Below are positions 1 to 7,586 of a DNA stretch of 64,000 bases, one piece after another. Within the stretch, counting starts at the first letter, position 1. The number at the start of each line of letters is the position of its first letter. This DNA is from Aliidiomarina sedimenti. GTDB lineage: Bacteria > Pseudomonadota > Gammaproteobacteria > Enterobacterales > Alteromonadaceae. Location: contig NZ_PIPN01000004.1 in the NCBI RefSeq assembly GCF_003986955.1, forward strand, positions 1 through 64,000, in the 5' to 3' direction. Both the position numbers and the translations under genes were made by a program. The notes beneath the pieces are model-generated. The model made no database searches. It worked only from the letters and a program-made list of their open reading frames with translations, and was not told the DNA's origin.

Positions 1-4
1 AATT

Positions 5-124
5 TGTCTGGCGGCCATAGCGACGTGGAACCACCTGAATCCATTCCGAACTCAGTAGTGAAACATGTCAGCGCCGATGGTAGTGTGGGGCCTCCCCATG
101 TGAGAGTAGGACACCGCCAGGCAT
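5..124 (+). rRNA. rrf: 5S ribosomal RNA
   Basis: A 120-nt block matches the gammaproteobacterial 5S rRNA almost base for base. The 5' end reads TGTCTGGCGGCC and the 3' end GCCAGGCAT, and these pair to form the terminal helix. The conserved internal CCGAACTCAG and GCGCCGATGGTAGTGTGGGG segments are present. It is the last gene of an rRNA operon whose 16S and 23S genes lie upstream, outside the window. A terminator follows 12 nt later. Confidence 0.97.
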
Positions 125-135
125 CCATATAAGTC

Positions 136-165
136 AAAAAGGCCACCCATCTGGGTGGCCTTTTT
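136..165 (+). terminator. rRNA operon intrinsic terminator
   Basis: A 9-bp perfect stem (GGCCACCCA at 141-149 with TGGGTGGCC at 152-160) and a 2-nt gap form a tight GC-rich hairpin. It is flanked by an A-run at 136-140 and a T-run at 161-165. It sits 12 nt after the 5S rRNA, so it ends the rRNA operon. The flanking A-run allows activity in both directions. Confidence 0.93.
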
Positions 166-185
166 GCTTATGGTTGTTTAAAAGC

Positions 186-273
186 AGGCGCGGGGCTTGA
201 ATCTTGAATGGGTCTGCAGGTGCCAGCAACGTTCACCATCTCGTTCCCATTCAAGATTCAAGCCCCGCGCCTG
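186..273. repeat. 28-bp perfect inverted repeat, 32-nt loop
   Basis: The left arm (186-213) and right arm (246-273) are exact reverse complements over 28 bases, separated by 32 nt. Each arm holds a GC-rich outer part (CAGGCGCGGGG) and an inner tandem heptamer, CTTGAAT twice (197-203 and 204-210). No T-run follows either arm, so it is not a standard intrinsic terminator. It lies between the rRNA terminator and sodC, with no gene inside. Such an arm pair could extrude as a cruciform, fold as a long RNA hairpin, or be a repetitive or mobile palindromic element. The role is unknown. Confidence 0.9.
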
Positions 274-389
274 GGTTGCCCATCCACCACCGACAGCCAA
301 TCCAAGCACCATCCACACACCCCCCCGCAACCCCTCAATCTATGCTAACCTATTCATGTAGTTAATATTTTCCTTAAGGGAGTCAGACC

Positions 390-929
390 ATGAAGAAACT
401 AATATTAGGTGTTATACCAGCGTTGATGCTGAGTGCATGCGGTGAAAGCGGTACCGACGATGTCTTACATCAGGCGGGTATTGAAGAGTACACCACCGCG
501 ATGGTAGCAACGGAAGGAAACGACGTAACAGGCATGGTAACTTTTCGCCGAACCGGCGACGGTATAGCGGTTACCGCGCATATTGAAGGCTTACAACCTA
601 ACCAGCAGCATGGGTTCCATATTCACCAGTACGGCGACTGCAGTGCTCCGGATGGTACCTCCGCAGGTGGTCATTTTAATCCAGAGTCCACTCGCCATGG
701 TGGTCGTGATCATGACGAACGTCATGTTGGGGATTTGGGCAATTTAGAGTCAAACGAAAATGGCGAAGCCCATGTTGAGTTCATCGATGATCGTCTGCAA
801 ATGGATGGCCCGCACAGCATTCTCGGTCGGGGTGTTATTGTCCACGCTCAGGCTGATGACCTTGAAAGTCAGCCAACAGGCGATGCCGGTAGCCGTTTAA
901 GTTGTGGCGTCATTGGCGTTGCAGACTGA
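390..929 (+). CDS. sodC: Cu,Zn superoxide dismutase, lipoprotein form
   Basis: This enzyme converts superoxide to oxygen and peroxide in the periplasm or at a membrane surface. The protein has 179 residues. A lipobox (LSAC, Cys17) predicts a lipid anchor rather than a free periplasmic enzyme. The copper and zinc ligands can be read by alignment with SOD1: His77, His79, His95 (bridging), His103, His112, Asp115 and His152. Arg169 is the active-site guide residue, and Cys84-Cys172 can form the structural disulfide. The RHGG, ERHVGDLGN and GDAGSRLSCGVIG segments are much closer to eukaryotic SOD1 than to the usual gammaproteobacterial SodC. The start is set by AAGGGAG at 376-382. The gene stands alone, with a terminator just downstream. 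Confidence 0.95.
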   Translation: MKKLILGVIPALMLSACGESGTDDVLHQAGIEEYTTAMVATEGNDVTGMVTFRRTGDGIAVTAHIEGLQPNQQHGFHIHQYGDCSAPDGTSAGGHFNPESTRHGGRDHDERHVGDLGNLESNENGEAHVEFIDDRLQMDGPHSILGRGVIVHAQADDLESQPTGDAGSRLSCGVIGVAD

Positions 930-949
930 AGCTGAATTCAGAGTGAATG

Positions 950-976
950 AAAACCCCTCCTGATGAGGGGTTTTTT
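950..976. terminator. bidirectional terminator between sodC and tamB
   Basis: The hairpin AAAACCCCTC (950-959), loop CTGAT, GAGGGGTTTT (965-974) is a perfect 10-bp stem. A T-run continues to 976 on the plus strand, and the A-run gives a T-run on the minus strand. It lies between two convergent genes and can end both. Confidence 0.92.
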
Positions 977-980
977 ATTA

Positions 981-3900
981 CTAGTTACGCTCAATCGAAT
1001 AGAAGAAATCTGCGCCGCTTCGTTCGTTGCCGGTGTGCGATTCGAAGTTAAGGTTGTCTGTTAACCGATACATAATGAAGAACGTACTGACCGGTTCGAC
1101 CAAGCCTACCCCGTACTTAATATACAAACGAGATGAAATTTGTTTGCCAATATAGAGAGAGGTGGACTCAAAGGTATCGCCTGCATCCAGACTGATCTCA
1201 TCAACGCCCAAGGTATTAGTCAGTCGTTCGCCGAGTCGGTTACCGCCGCTCATGCCTAAAGCAAGCGTTGCCCGGGCCAGCATATTCGCTTCACCGGTAT
1301 CACTTTGTCCTGGCCCCCGCCCAAATAAAAGGTAGGACAGAATGGCGCTATCCTGCATGCTGGGCGAACTAAATAAGTTGAATGTCGGGTTCTGTAATGT
1401 CCCGCCTACCCTTGCGCCGGCCGTCACACTGTCCATTTCGATACGACGCTCTACACGCAGATCGAGTCCCGGGTTGGCCACCGGCCCCCCAGTAAAGATA
1501 AGTCGGCCCCGTTCTATATTGAGATTCTGTCCATAAATTTCATATTCACCCGTCGCAACGTCGATATTACCGACAGCAGAGGTTTCCTGGCCGGGTTGTT
1601 CAATGACTCTTAGCTGACCAATGAGTCGGCCCTCAAAGCCATAGGCACTAACCTGAACGTCATCTCCCAGGCGAACGGTAAGATCCATATCGAGCGGTAC
1701 TGCGGTGGCATCGATGTCATATTCAGTGCCGTCGCGTCCGATAAAAACCGTATCTGATGAGATGGAATCGACCGTTTCAAAATCGGGAGGGGTAATTCGG
1801 GCGCTAGGCACATCTACTGATCCTCGCAGACGTATAAGCTCAGGTGTATATTCGATTTCGAGTTGAGGTGCAATGGTGACCTTAAGATCGCGGGTGTTCA
1901 ACGCAGGAAACGCATCGCCTTGCACACTTACCTGCGCGCGCTGTTGCTGTAAATTATAGCTCCCTTCAATACTGACCTGGCCTTCCCCGGCATCTACTGA
2001 GCCAGTGAACTGAAAGGGTTCCCGGGCAGCACTGGGCGCCTCTACGCTCATATTCAGATTGCGTAAATCGAGGCCGGTAGCAGGGATTTCCGCATGCCCG
2101 TCGCGTAGCTCTAGTCCGCCGCCGACATTTAAATCATTTATAGTTCCTGAAAAATCGAGACGTCCGTTGAGGTTGCCAGAAATGTTCTGAACCTCTGGAA
2201 CCACGGCGGAAATTAAGGTTAAACGTTGTACATCGATACCAACGTAGCCCTCGAACTCGCGATCAGGCGTTAACACGTTGAAGATATCGAACTCCGCTTC
2301 CACACCGCCTTCGAGTTGCTCTGAAAGCAGCTGAAGGTAAACCTCAAGCTGCTCCTGGCCACCCTGAATACGCAACACTTCACCCGCATCGAGGTCAACG
2401 CGGAGGTCTTGAGTCGGGATCTGGACGGATGAATCGGAAATGGACAGACGAACGTCACTCTGTAGCTGGTCGTCTTGCAGACCGAGGTCGGCGAACAGGC
2501 TGAATTCACCCAGAATATTGAAATCCTCAGGAAACCAGGGCGCAAACATTTGATAAGGTACGTTTTCGGCGGCCACTTGCAAAGTCGAGTTGTTCGAATC
2601 TCGTTGCCAATCCGCCTGCAGACATATTTCAGACTCACGGGACGCTATTAAAATACAGCTTTGGCCGAGTTCGACAGCCTGCTCTGACAGGTGCAACGGA
2701 GCCGGCTGCGTCAGACGCCATCGACCAAGTTCAGGATAACGAAGCTCCAGTTCCTGCAGTTCACCTTGCCAGGTAATCTGCTCCCGGGACCAGCGCCCCT
2801 GCAGCTGTGTGTGCATCGTTAGTTGCTCGTATTCGACATCGAGCGCGACCTGATGTGGTTGGTTGGAGTTTTGCTGTAGGGTTAAATTAACCTGTTCAAC
2901 CTGGTGTTCAGCAATGGCTAGATCAGAGACCTGCAGTGAACCTGTTGGTAAATTTTCAAAGTCTGTATTCAGGTCCAGATTCAGCCCAATAGTGCCTATT
3001 GCGTAGTCGCCGTAGACGAGGTCCGCCCCGTTAACTTCGACGTGCAGAACCGGTGCGCCGGGGTCACCGCTTAAGCGGCCGCTGGATTGCAATTGTCCCT
3101 GAGCTTGAGAATACAGACTTTCGATGTCGGGCACTTGCAGGGTCCAGCTTAGTGTCAGATCATCCGGGCCATAACGACCATCGGCCTGTAGTAAGGCATC
3201 GCCAAGCTGCAATTCAAAGTCGTTGGCCTGGATGCGGTCACCGTCGATTTCAATTTCGCCACGGCCACTAACCTCGGATGAATCGAGGGTACCACTCAGG
3301 CTTTCAATGGAGGCAAACACCTGCAGGGTGTCTGTGTAGTGTCCCTGGGTAGTGATATGGCTATTAAGGTTTCCGCTCACCTGGTCGGTTAAACCTTCTA
3401 ACTCCAAATTATCAACACGAACGGCCAGGTCCCAACGTAAATCCGGTTGCCACAGAAAACTGCCGTCGATCGCTATTTCGCCCTGACCCGTTGAAGCACT
3501 GACACTTAACTGTGACGCCCCTTGTTGATCACCTTCAGCCTGAAGGGAGAACTCAGATAACGTAAAGCCAAGAAATTCCACTTCACCCTGAATATCCACT
3601 TCCAGCTGCTCGCCGAGTTGTGCAAATCCATTGAGGTTGAATTCTCCATCGTTGCTGTCCACTTCTGCTTTAAAGTGGTCAATGTCGAGCCTTTGATCGG
3701 CATAGGTGAACAGTCCATCGAGGTCGACACGGCCCTGGCTCACACTATCTAACCAACCCGACACTTCAATATCGAGTTGCTCAAGGTTACCCTCTCCAGC
3801 AATGCTCACGTCAAGGTCATTGATTCTATCGTCCGTCGCGGCAAGGGATAACTGGGTCAGGTTGAGGTTGGCTTGCCAGCGTAACCTTTCCGCTTGCAGA

Positions 3901-4658
3901 TAATTGCCTAGCTCTGCAGTCAGGACACTATCGGCGATACCTTCAGTCGTGGCGGTAAGCTCCACTTGGTCCAGATCGCCATTCGCTTCAGCGACCAGTG
4001 CCAGTTCACCGGTATCGCCCAGATCAAGGGTCGCCTCGGCGTTCAGGTCAAAGGGGTAGCGTCCTCGTGTATCGACTTCCCCGTAAAGAGTGACCATTCC
4101 CTGTGGCGCTTCAATCTTTAGGTACTCGATGTGCTGTTGGCTGCCCAGGCTTTGCGCTCGTAGCTCAATGGTATCCACCTGTTGTGTGGTGCCGTTACTG
4201 TGAATTCTGATGTTCCGAAGTGCCACATGCTCGAGCTGGATATTTACCGGCAGATTAATCTCGGGCGGTTGAAAAGGCGGCTGGGAGCTGTCGTCTGTAT
4301 CCTCGCCCGGCGGCAACGTTAATTGCATGGCGCTGAATTCAAATGATTCGACATCTAGTAAGCGCTTACCTAGTTGAGCCGGCTTCCATTGCAGATGCAG
4401 ATCGGAAATATCCAGTTCAAGTTCACCTTGCTGATAACGAACCCGTCTCAGGTTGAGTTCGCCGAGCAGATGGCCATCAAGGTGTTCGACTTCAAGCGTG
4501 CCTGGTGCCAGTTTACTGGCCAGGCTGAAGGTTGCCCGGGTACCCGCTTCAGTCCCCAGAAGCAGCAGAATAGCGACAACAAGGCTGATTAGTAGCGATG
4601 CTAATACTAGTAGCCCGACACTGGTGTAATGAAGCGTACGTTTAATGGCAGGCTTCAT
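981..4658 (-). CDS. tamB: translocation and assembly module protein TamB
   Basis: TamB is a very large inner-membrane-anchored periplasmic protein that spans to the outer membrane. It works with TamA in placing some outer-membrane proteins, and the AsmA-like superfamily is tied to phospholipid transport. The 1225-residue protein has a single N-terminal membrane segment (about residues 12-33), then a long run of alternating polar and hydrophobic beta-strand sequence. The conserved TamB (DUF490) C-terminal domain is at about 850-1225, including the ARVGGTLQNPTF and SYLLFGRGPG segments. Length is typical of the family (E. coli 1259). The start overlaps the tamA stop by 4 bp (ATGA), so translation is likely coupled. 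It is last in the hem-tam gene run and ends at a strong bidirectional terminator. Confidence 0.95.
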   Translation of the reverse strand: MKPAIKRTLHYTSVGLLVLASLLISLVVAILLLLGTEAGTRATFSLASKLAPGTLEVEHLDGHLLGELNLRRVRYQQGELELDISDLHLQWKPAQLGKRLLDVESFEFSAMQLTLPPGEDTDDSSQPPFQPPEINLPVNIQLEHVALRNIRIHSNGTTQQVDTIELRAQSLGSQQHIEYLKIEAPQGMVTLYGEVDTRGRYPFDLNAEATLDLGDTGELALVAEANGDLDQVELTATTEGIADSVLTAELGNYLQAERLRWQANLNLTQLSLAATDDRINDLDVSIAGEGNLEQLDIEVSGWLDSVSQGRVDLDGLFTYADQRLDIDHFKAEVDSNDGEFNLNGFAQLGEQLEVDIQGEVEFLGFTLSEFSLQAEGDQQGASQLSVSASTGQGEIAIDGSFLWQPDLRWDLAVRVDNLELEGLTDQVSGNLNSHITTQGHYTDTLQVFASIESLSGTLDSSEVSGRGEIEIDGDRIQANDFELQLGDALLQADGRYGPDDLTLSWTLQVPDIESLYSQAQGQLQSSGRLSGDPGAPVLHVEVNGADLVYGDYAIGTIGLNLDLNTDFENLPTGSLQVSDLAIAEHQVEQVNLTLQQNSNQPHQVALDVEYEQLTMHTQLQGRWSREQITWQGELQELELRYPELGRWRLTQPAPLHLSEQAVELGQSCILIASRESEICLQADWQRDSNNSTLQVAAENVPYQMFAPWFPEDFNILGEFSLFADLGLQDDQLQSDVRLSISDSSVQIPTQDLRVDLDAGEVLRIQGGQEQLEVYLQLLSEQLEGGVEAEFDIFNVLTPDREFEGYVGIDVQRLTLISAVVPEVQNISGNLNGRLDFSGTINDLNVGGGLELRDGHAEIPATGLDLRNLNMSVEAPSAAREPFQFTGSVDAGEGQVSIEGSYNLQQQRAQVSVQGDAFPALNTRDLKVTIAPQLEIEYTPELIRLRGSVDVPSARITPPDFETVDSISSDTVFIGRDGTEYDIDATAVPLDMDLTVRLGDDVQVSAYGFEGRLIGQLRVIEQPGQETSAVGNIDVATGEYEIYGQNLNIERGRLIFTGGPVANPGLDLRVERRIEMDSVTAGARVGGTLQNPTFNLFSSPSMQDSAILSYLLFGRGPGQSDTGEANMLARATLALGMSGGNRLGERLTNTLGVDEISLDAGDTFESTSLYIGKQISSRLYIKYGVGLVEPVSTFFIMYRLTDNLNFESHTGNERSGADFFYSIERN

Positions 4659-6412
4659 AAGTCCGGCCCTAAAGTAAGGTGTAAACGTACATTGCTGCCT
4701 TCCGGACCGAAACCGTGAGCTAGATCGATACGAATAGGGCCCACCGGACTTTGCCAGCGAACCCCAAAACCGGCGCCGTGGCGAAAGGCGGTCGCTATAT
4801 CGTTGAAGGCTTTACCTGCGTCCCAAAACGCAGCGACCCGCCAGTTTGGCTTAAATTCATAATCGGCTTCGAGGCTGGTGACGATCAAATGACGTCCACC
4901 GCGCATGAATCCTTCGTCATCGCGTGGACCGACTTCGCGATAGCCATAGCCACGAATGCTCGAGTCACCGCCTGCATAAAAACGCAGCGAGGTGGGAATA
5001 CGCGAAAAATCAGAAGAGACGGTGGTGCCAAGATCAGCGCGGGTGAGTAAGCGAAAACGGTCCATAAAGGGAACCACCAGCTTTCCTCCCAGCGAGACCT
5101 GGAAGAAATTGGTGCTGGAAAGGATTTCTTCGGTGGCGCCACGTAAGCCAAGTGAGGTACGAAAGCCCTCTTGCACATCGAGGCGGTTGGGTGTGTGTAC
5201 GCGATCCCACTGAATGCCTGGGATTAAGAACTGGGTATCGCGGCGCTCTCCGGAAAGCTCATCTCTCTCGTCCTGCCAGTCAAGACTGATGGTGCGCTGG
5301 GTGCGATCGAGTTGATGTTGCCAGCTTACCCCCACGTTAATTAGTTCGGAACGGGTGGTTGAGGTGTCTTCATCACTCCAGGCGGCACGGACAATATACT
5401 GATCGGTTTGCGGTTGTTCACCCGGAATAATGTAGTTCGTACCGACCGCAGAAACTAATTCGGAAATTTGGAACTGGGTATTAAAACGATGCCCGCGGCG
5501 GTTTACCCAGCGGCGATTTTGTTCAAAGCTAATGCGTGCCCCCGTATCGGTGCCGTAGCCAATACCGGCCCGATAATGAGTGCGCTTATTCGGCTCCAGG
5601 GTGATATCAATGGGAACCTGATAATCTTCGCTTGTTTCGTCCCAAAGTGGCTGGATTTGCACCCGGCTGAAATAATTACTGTCAGCGAGTCCCATTTGCA
5701 GCTCGACCAGCTCCTCGGAGGTAATGTGCTCGCCTTCTTCGAACTGCACAAAGCGCTGTAAAATTTCTTCGTCAAGTTGTGATTCACTGAAACTGACCCG
5801 GCCAAAGCGATGACGCGGTCCCGAGTCAAAGTGGAGGATAACATCTGCTGCATAGTCACCCATATCGAGGCGCAGCTCGCTTTCTTCGAAACTGGCATTA
5901 CGGTAGCCGCGGTCTGCCGCCAGCGACCGTAGTCGACTTTTCGCATTCTCGTAGTTGCGATGGTGAATACTTTGGCCGGGTTGAATCGGAAGGTCGTTGA
6001 GAAGACTGGAAAATGCGGCGTCGTCCTGAGCATCACCCATGAGGCGGATGTCGACCTCACGGATCGGCATCGCGTCACCTGTTTCGATACGGTAGGTTGC
6101 TTGCCACCCATCGTCATGGCGTTGCAGTTCGCTATCGATGTCGCTGCGATAATAGCCGGCCGGTGCCAGGGCGCGGCGGATTTCCTGTTCAGCCCTGCGG
6201 TGAAGGTAACGCACCCGGCCCGGGCCAGGCGCGGCCTGATTGTGATAGGCGTAAATAGAAAGACGGTTGCGGACATTGGTGAGCAATTGTCCACTGACTC
6301 CCTCAATGACGACCTGGAGTTGGGGGTTTGCTTCATCTTCGTCCTGCGCTGTGACTTGCAGGGACAGTACCATCAAACAAATTGTCCCGAGTGGAAGCCA
6401 CCACAGTTTCAT
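4655..6412 (-). CDS. tamA: outer-membrane assembly protein TamA
   Basis: TamA is an Omp85-family outer-membrane barrel that partners TamB. The 585-residue protein has a signal peptide (about 1-22, ending near VTA-QDED). Three POTRA-type periplasmic repeats span roughly 30-265, and a 16-strand barrel fills the rest. The family signature for the barrel lid appears as SIRGYGYREVGP, and the C-terminal GPIRIDLAHGFG segment is also typical. The last residues are LTLGPDL, so the usual terminal Phe is absent. The ATG lies 13 bp after the hemY stop, so it probably shares the hem transcript. A 277-residue open frame inside this gene in another frame is a coding shadow. Confidence 0.95.
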   Translation of the reverse strand: MKLWWLPLGTICLMVLSLQVTAQDEDEANPQLQVVIEGVSGQLLTNVRNRLSIYAYHNQAAPGPGRVRYLHRRAEQEIRRALAPAGYYRSDIDSELQRHDDGWQATYRIETGDAMPIREVDIRLMGDAQDDAAFSSLLNDLPIQPGQSIHHRNYENAKSRLRSLAADRGYRNASFEESELRLDMGDYAADVILHFDSGPRHRFGRVSFSESQLDEEILQRFVQFEEGEHITSEELVELQMGLADSNYFSRVQIQPLWDETSEDYQVPIDITLEPNKRTHYRAGIGYGTDTGARISFEQNRRWVNRRGHRFNTQFQISELVSAVGTNYIIPGEQPQTDQYIVRAAWSDEDTSTTRSELINVGVSWQHQLDRTQRTISLDWQDERDELSGERRDTQFLIPGIQWDRVHTPNRLDVQEGFRTSLGLRGATEEILSSTNFFQVSLGGKLVVPFMDRFRLLTRADLGTTVSSDFSRIPTSLRFYAGGDSSIRGYGYREVGPRDDEGFMRGGRHLIVTSLEADYEFKPNWRVAAFWDAGKAFNDIATAFRHGAGFGVRWQSPVGPIRIDLAHGFGPEGSNVRLHLTLGPDL

Positions 6413-6425
6413 GTCATTACCTTAT

Positions 6426-7586
6426 TCAGAGTTTATACGACTGCGCCTCTTTATACGCCTCCACTGCCTTTTCACTGTGCCCTGAAGCGAGGTAGGCATC
6501 CCCAAGCAGTCGATAATAGTAGGGCGTACTATGCAGACTTAGCGCCGTTCTGAGTGCTCGCTGGGCAGGTTCTGAGTCACCTTGCTGCAGATACAACACT
6601 CCAAGTAACGCGATGGCATCCGCGTCTTGCGGTGCCCCCTTTATGTACGCTTCAATATAGCCAGTCAGGTCACTGGCTGTCTGCCAAGTATGTGTAAAGG
6701 GTGAGTATAGTAGCTCTGCGGGCGTCAGGTACTGCTTTTGCAGACCTTTTATTAATACGCTCTGACTTGCGCTTTGCTCTCCTCGCTGGTCGAGTACCGC
6801 GGCATAGGCCAGGCGCACTAATGCACGCTGGCGGGATTTTTTGTGTAGCGAACGCCAACGCTGTTGTAAATCAGTACTGGAAGAGGCAGCAGTGAAATAG
6901 CCAATCACCGCTTTTCTTTGATACTCAGTTAATAAAGTCGAGAGCAGTGCACGGTCGCTTTCTAAGGCGGGCAACAGTTCGAAAAGTAACTCATGGCGAT
7001 TATGACGCAGATAAAACGCGGCCGCCGCACGTGTTACCCCGGCATGTCCGGGGTGTTCTGAAAGTAAGCGTTTGAACGCAGTAACACCAGCATCTGGTGC
7101 AGAGCTGGCAGCATGCTGGATTTGCAGTGCCAGAAGCGGATCTGTTTTGTCGCTGGCTTGTTCAAGCAAGCGGCGTTCAGTATCGTCGTCTTTCAGCAAC
7201 CGTGCTGAGGTGGCTGCAAGCAATAGAGCATTATGGGGCGCTTTGAGCAGACTGGCCGCACGTTCGGCATGTTTCTGCGCCTGCTCGTAGTCACCCGCGG
7301 TGAGCTGCTGCAGCGCCTGAGTGAACTGCTCGTGGGCTTTACGCTCTCGACGCTGGCTTGCCCACCGGGAGCCGCGTCGGGTGCTGCGGACTATCTTTTT
7401 AATTAACCAATCCAGCAGCCAGATGAGTAACAGTGCTGCGAGGACTACCAAAACCAGTACCACGACGCTGGTTTCTATCTGATACCCGGCCATCACAATA
7501 AGCACATAACCGGTTTGACCGGAAAATAACGGCCCAGCGATGAACCCAGCCAGAACTATAAGGAGCAAGATCAGGGCTTTAACCAC
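6426..7586 (-). CDS. hemY: heme biosynthesis-associated TPR protein HemY
   Basis: This HemY is the proteobacterial TPR membrane protein of the hemCDXY operon, not a protoporphyrinogen oxidase. It has 386 residues. Two N-terminal hydrophobic segments (about 2-22 and 38-60) are followed by basic residues, then helical TPR-like repeats to the end; the last ones contain DADAIALLGVLYLQQGD and YRLLGDAYLASG. The start codon is GTG and shares one base with the hemD-hemX stop (TAGTG), which implies coupled translation. The exact role in heme synthesis is not settled for the family. Confidence 0.93.
   Translation of the reverse strand: MVKALILLLIVLAGFIAGPLFSGQTGYVLIVMAGYQIETSVVVLVLVVLAALLLIWLLDWLIKKIVRSTRRGSRWASQRRERKAHEQFTQALQQLTAGDYEQAQKHAERAASLLKAPHNALLLAATSARLLKDDDTERRLLEQASDKTDPLLALQIQHAASSAPDAGVTAFKRLLSEHPGHAGVTRAAAAFYLRHNRHELLFELLPALESDRALLSTLLTEYQRKAVIGYFTAASSSTDLQQRWRSLHKKSRQRALVRLAYAAVLDQRGEQSASQSVLIKGLQKQYLTPAELLYSPFTHTWQTASDLTGYIEAYIKGAPQDADAIALLGVLYLQQGDSEPAQRALRTALSLHSTPYYYRLLGDAYLASGHSEKAVEAYKEAQSYKL

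Noticed and set aside
5503-6336. A 277-residue open frame on the minus strand inside tamA.
   Set aside because: It overlaps the complete, motif-bearing tamA in another frame, has no family features and starts mid-gene. It is a GC-driven shadow.
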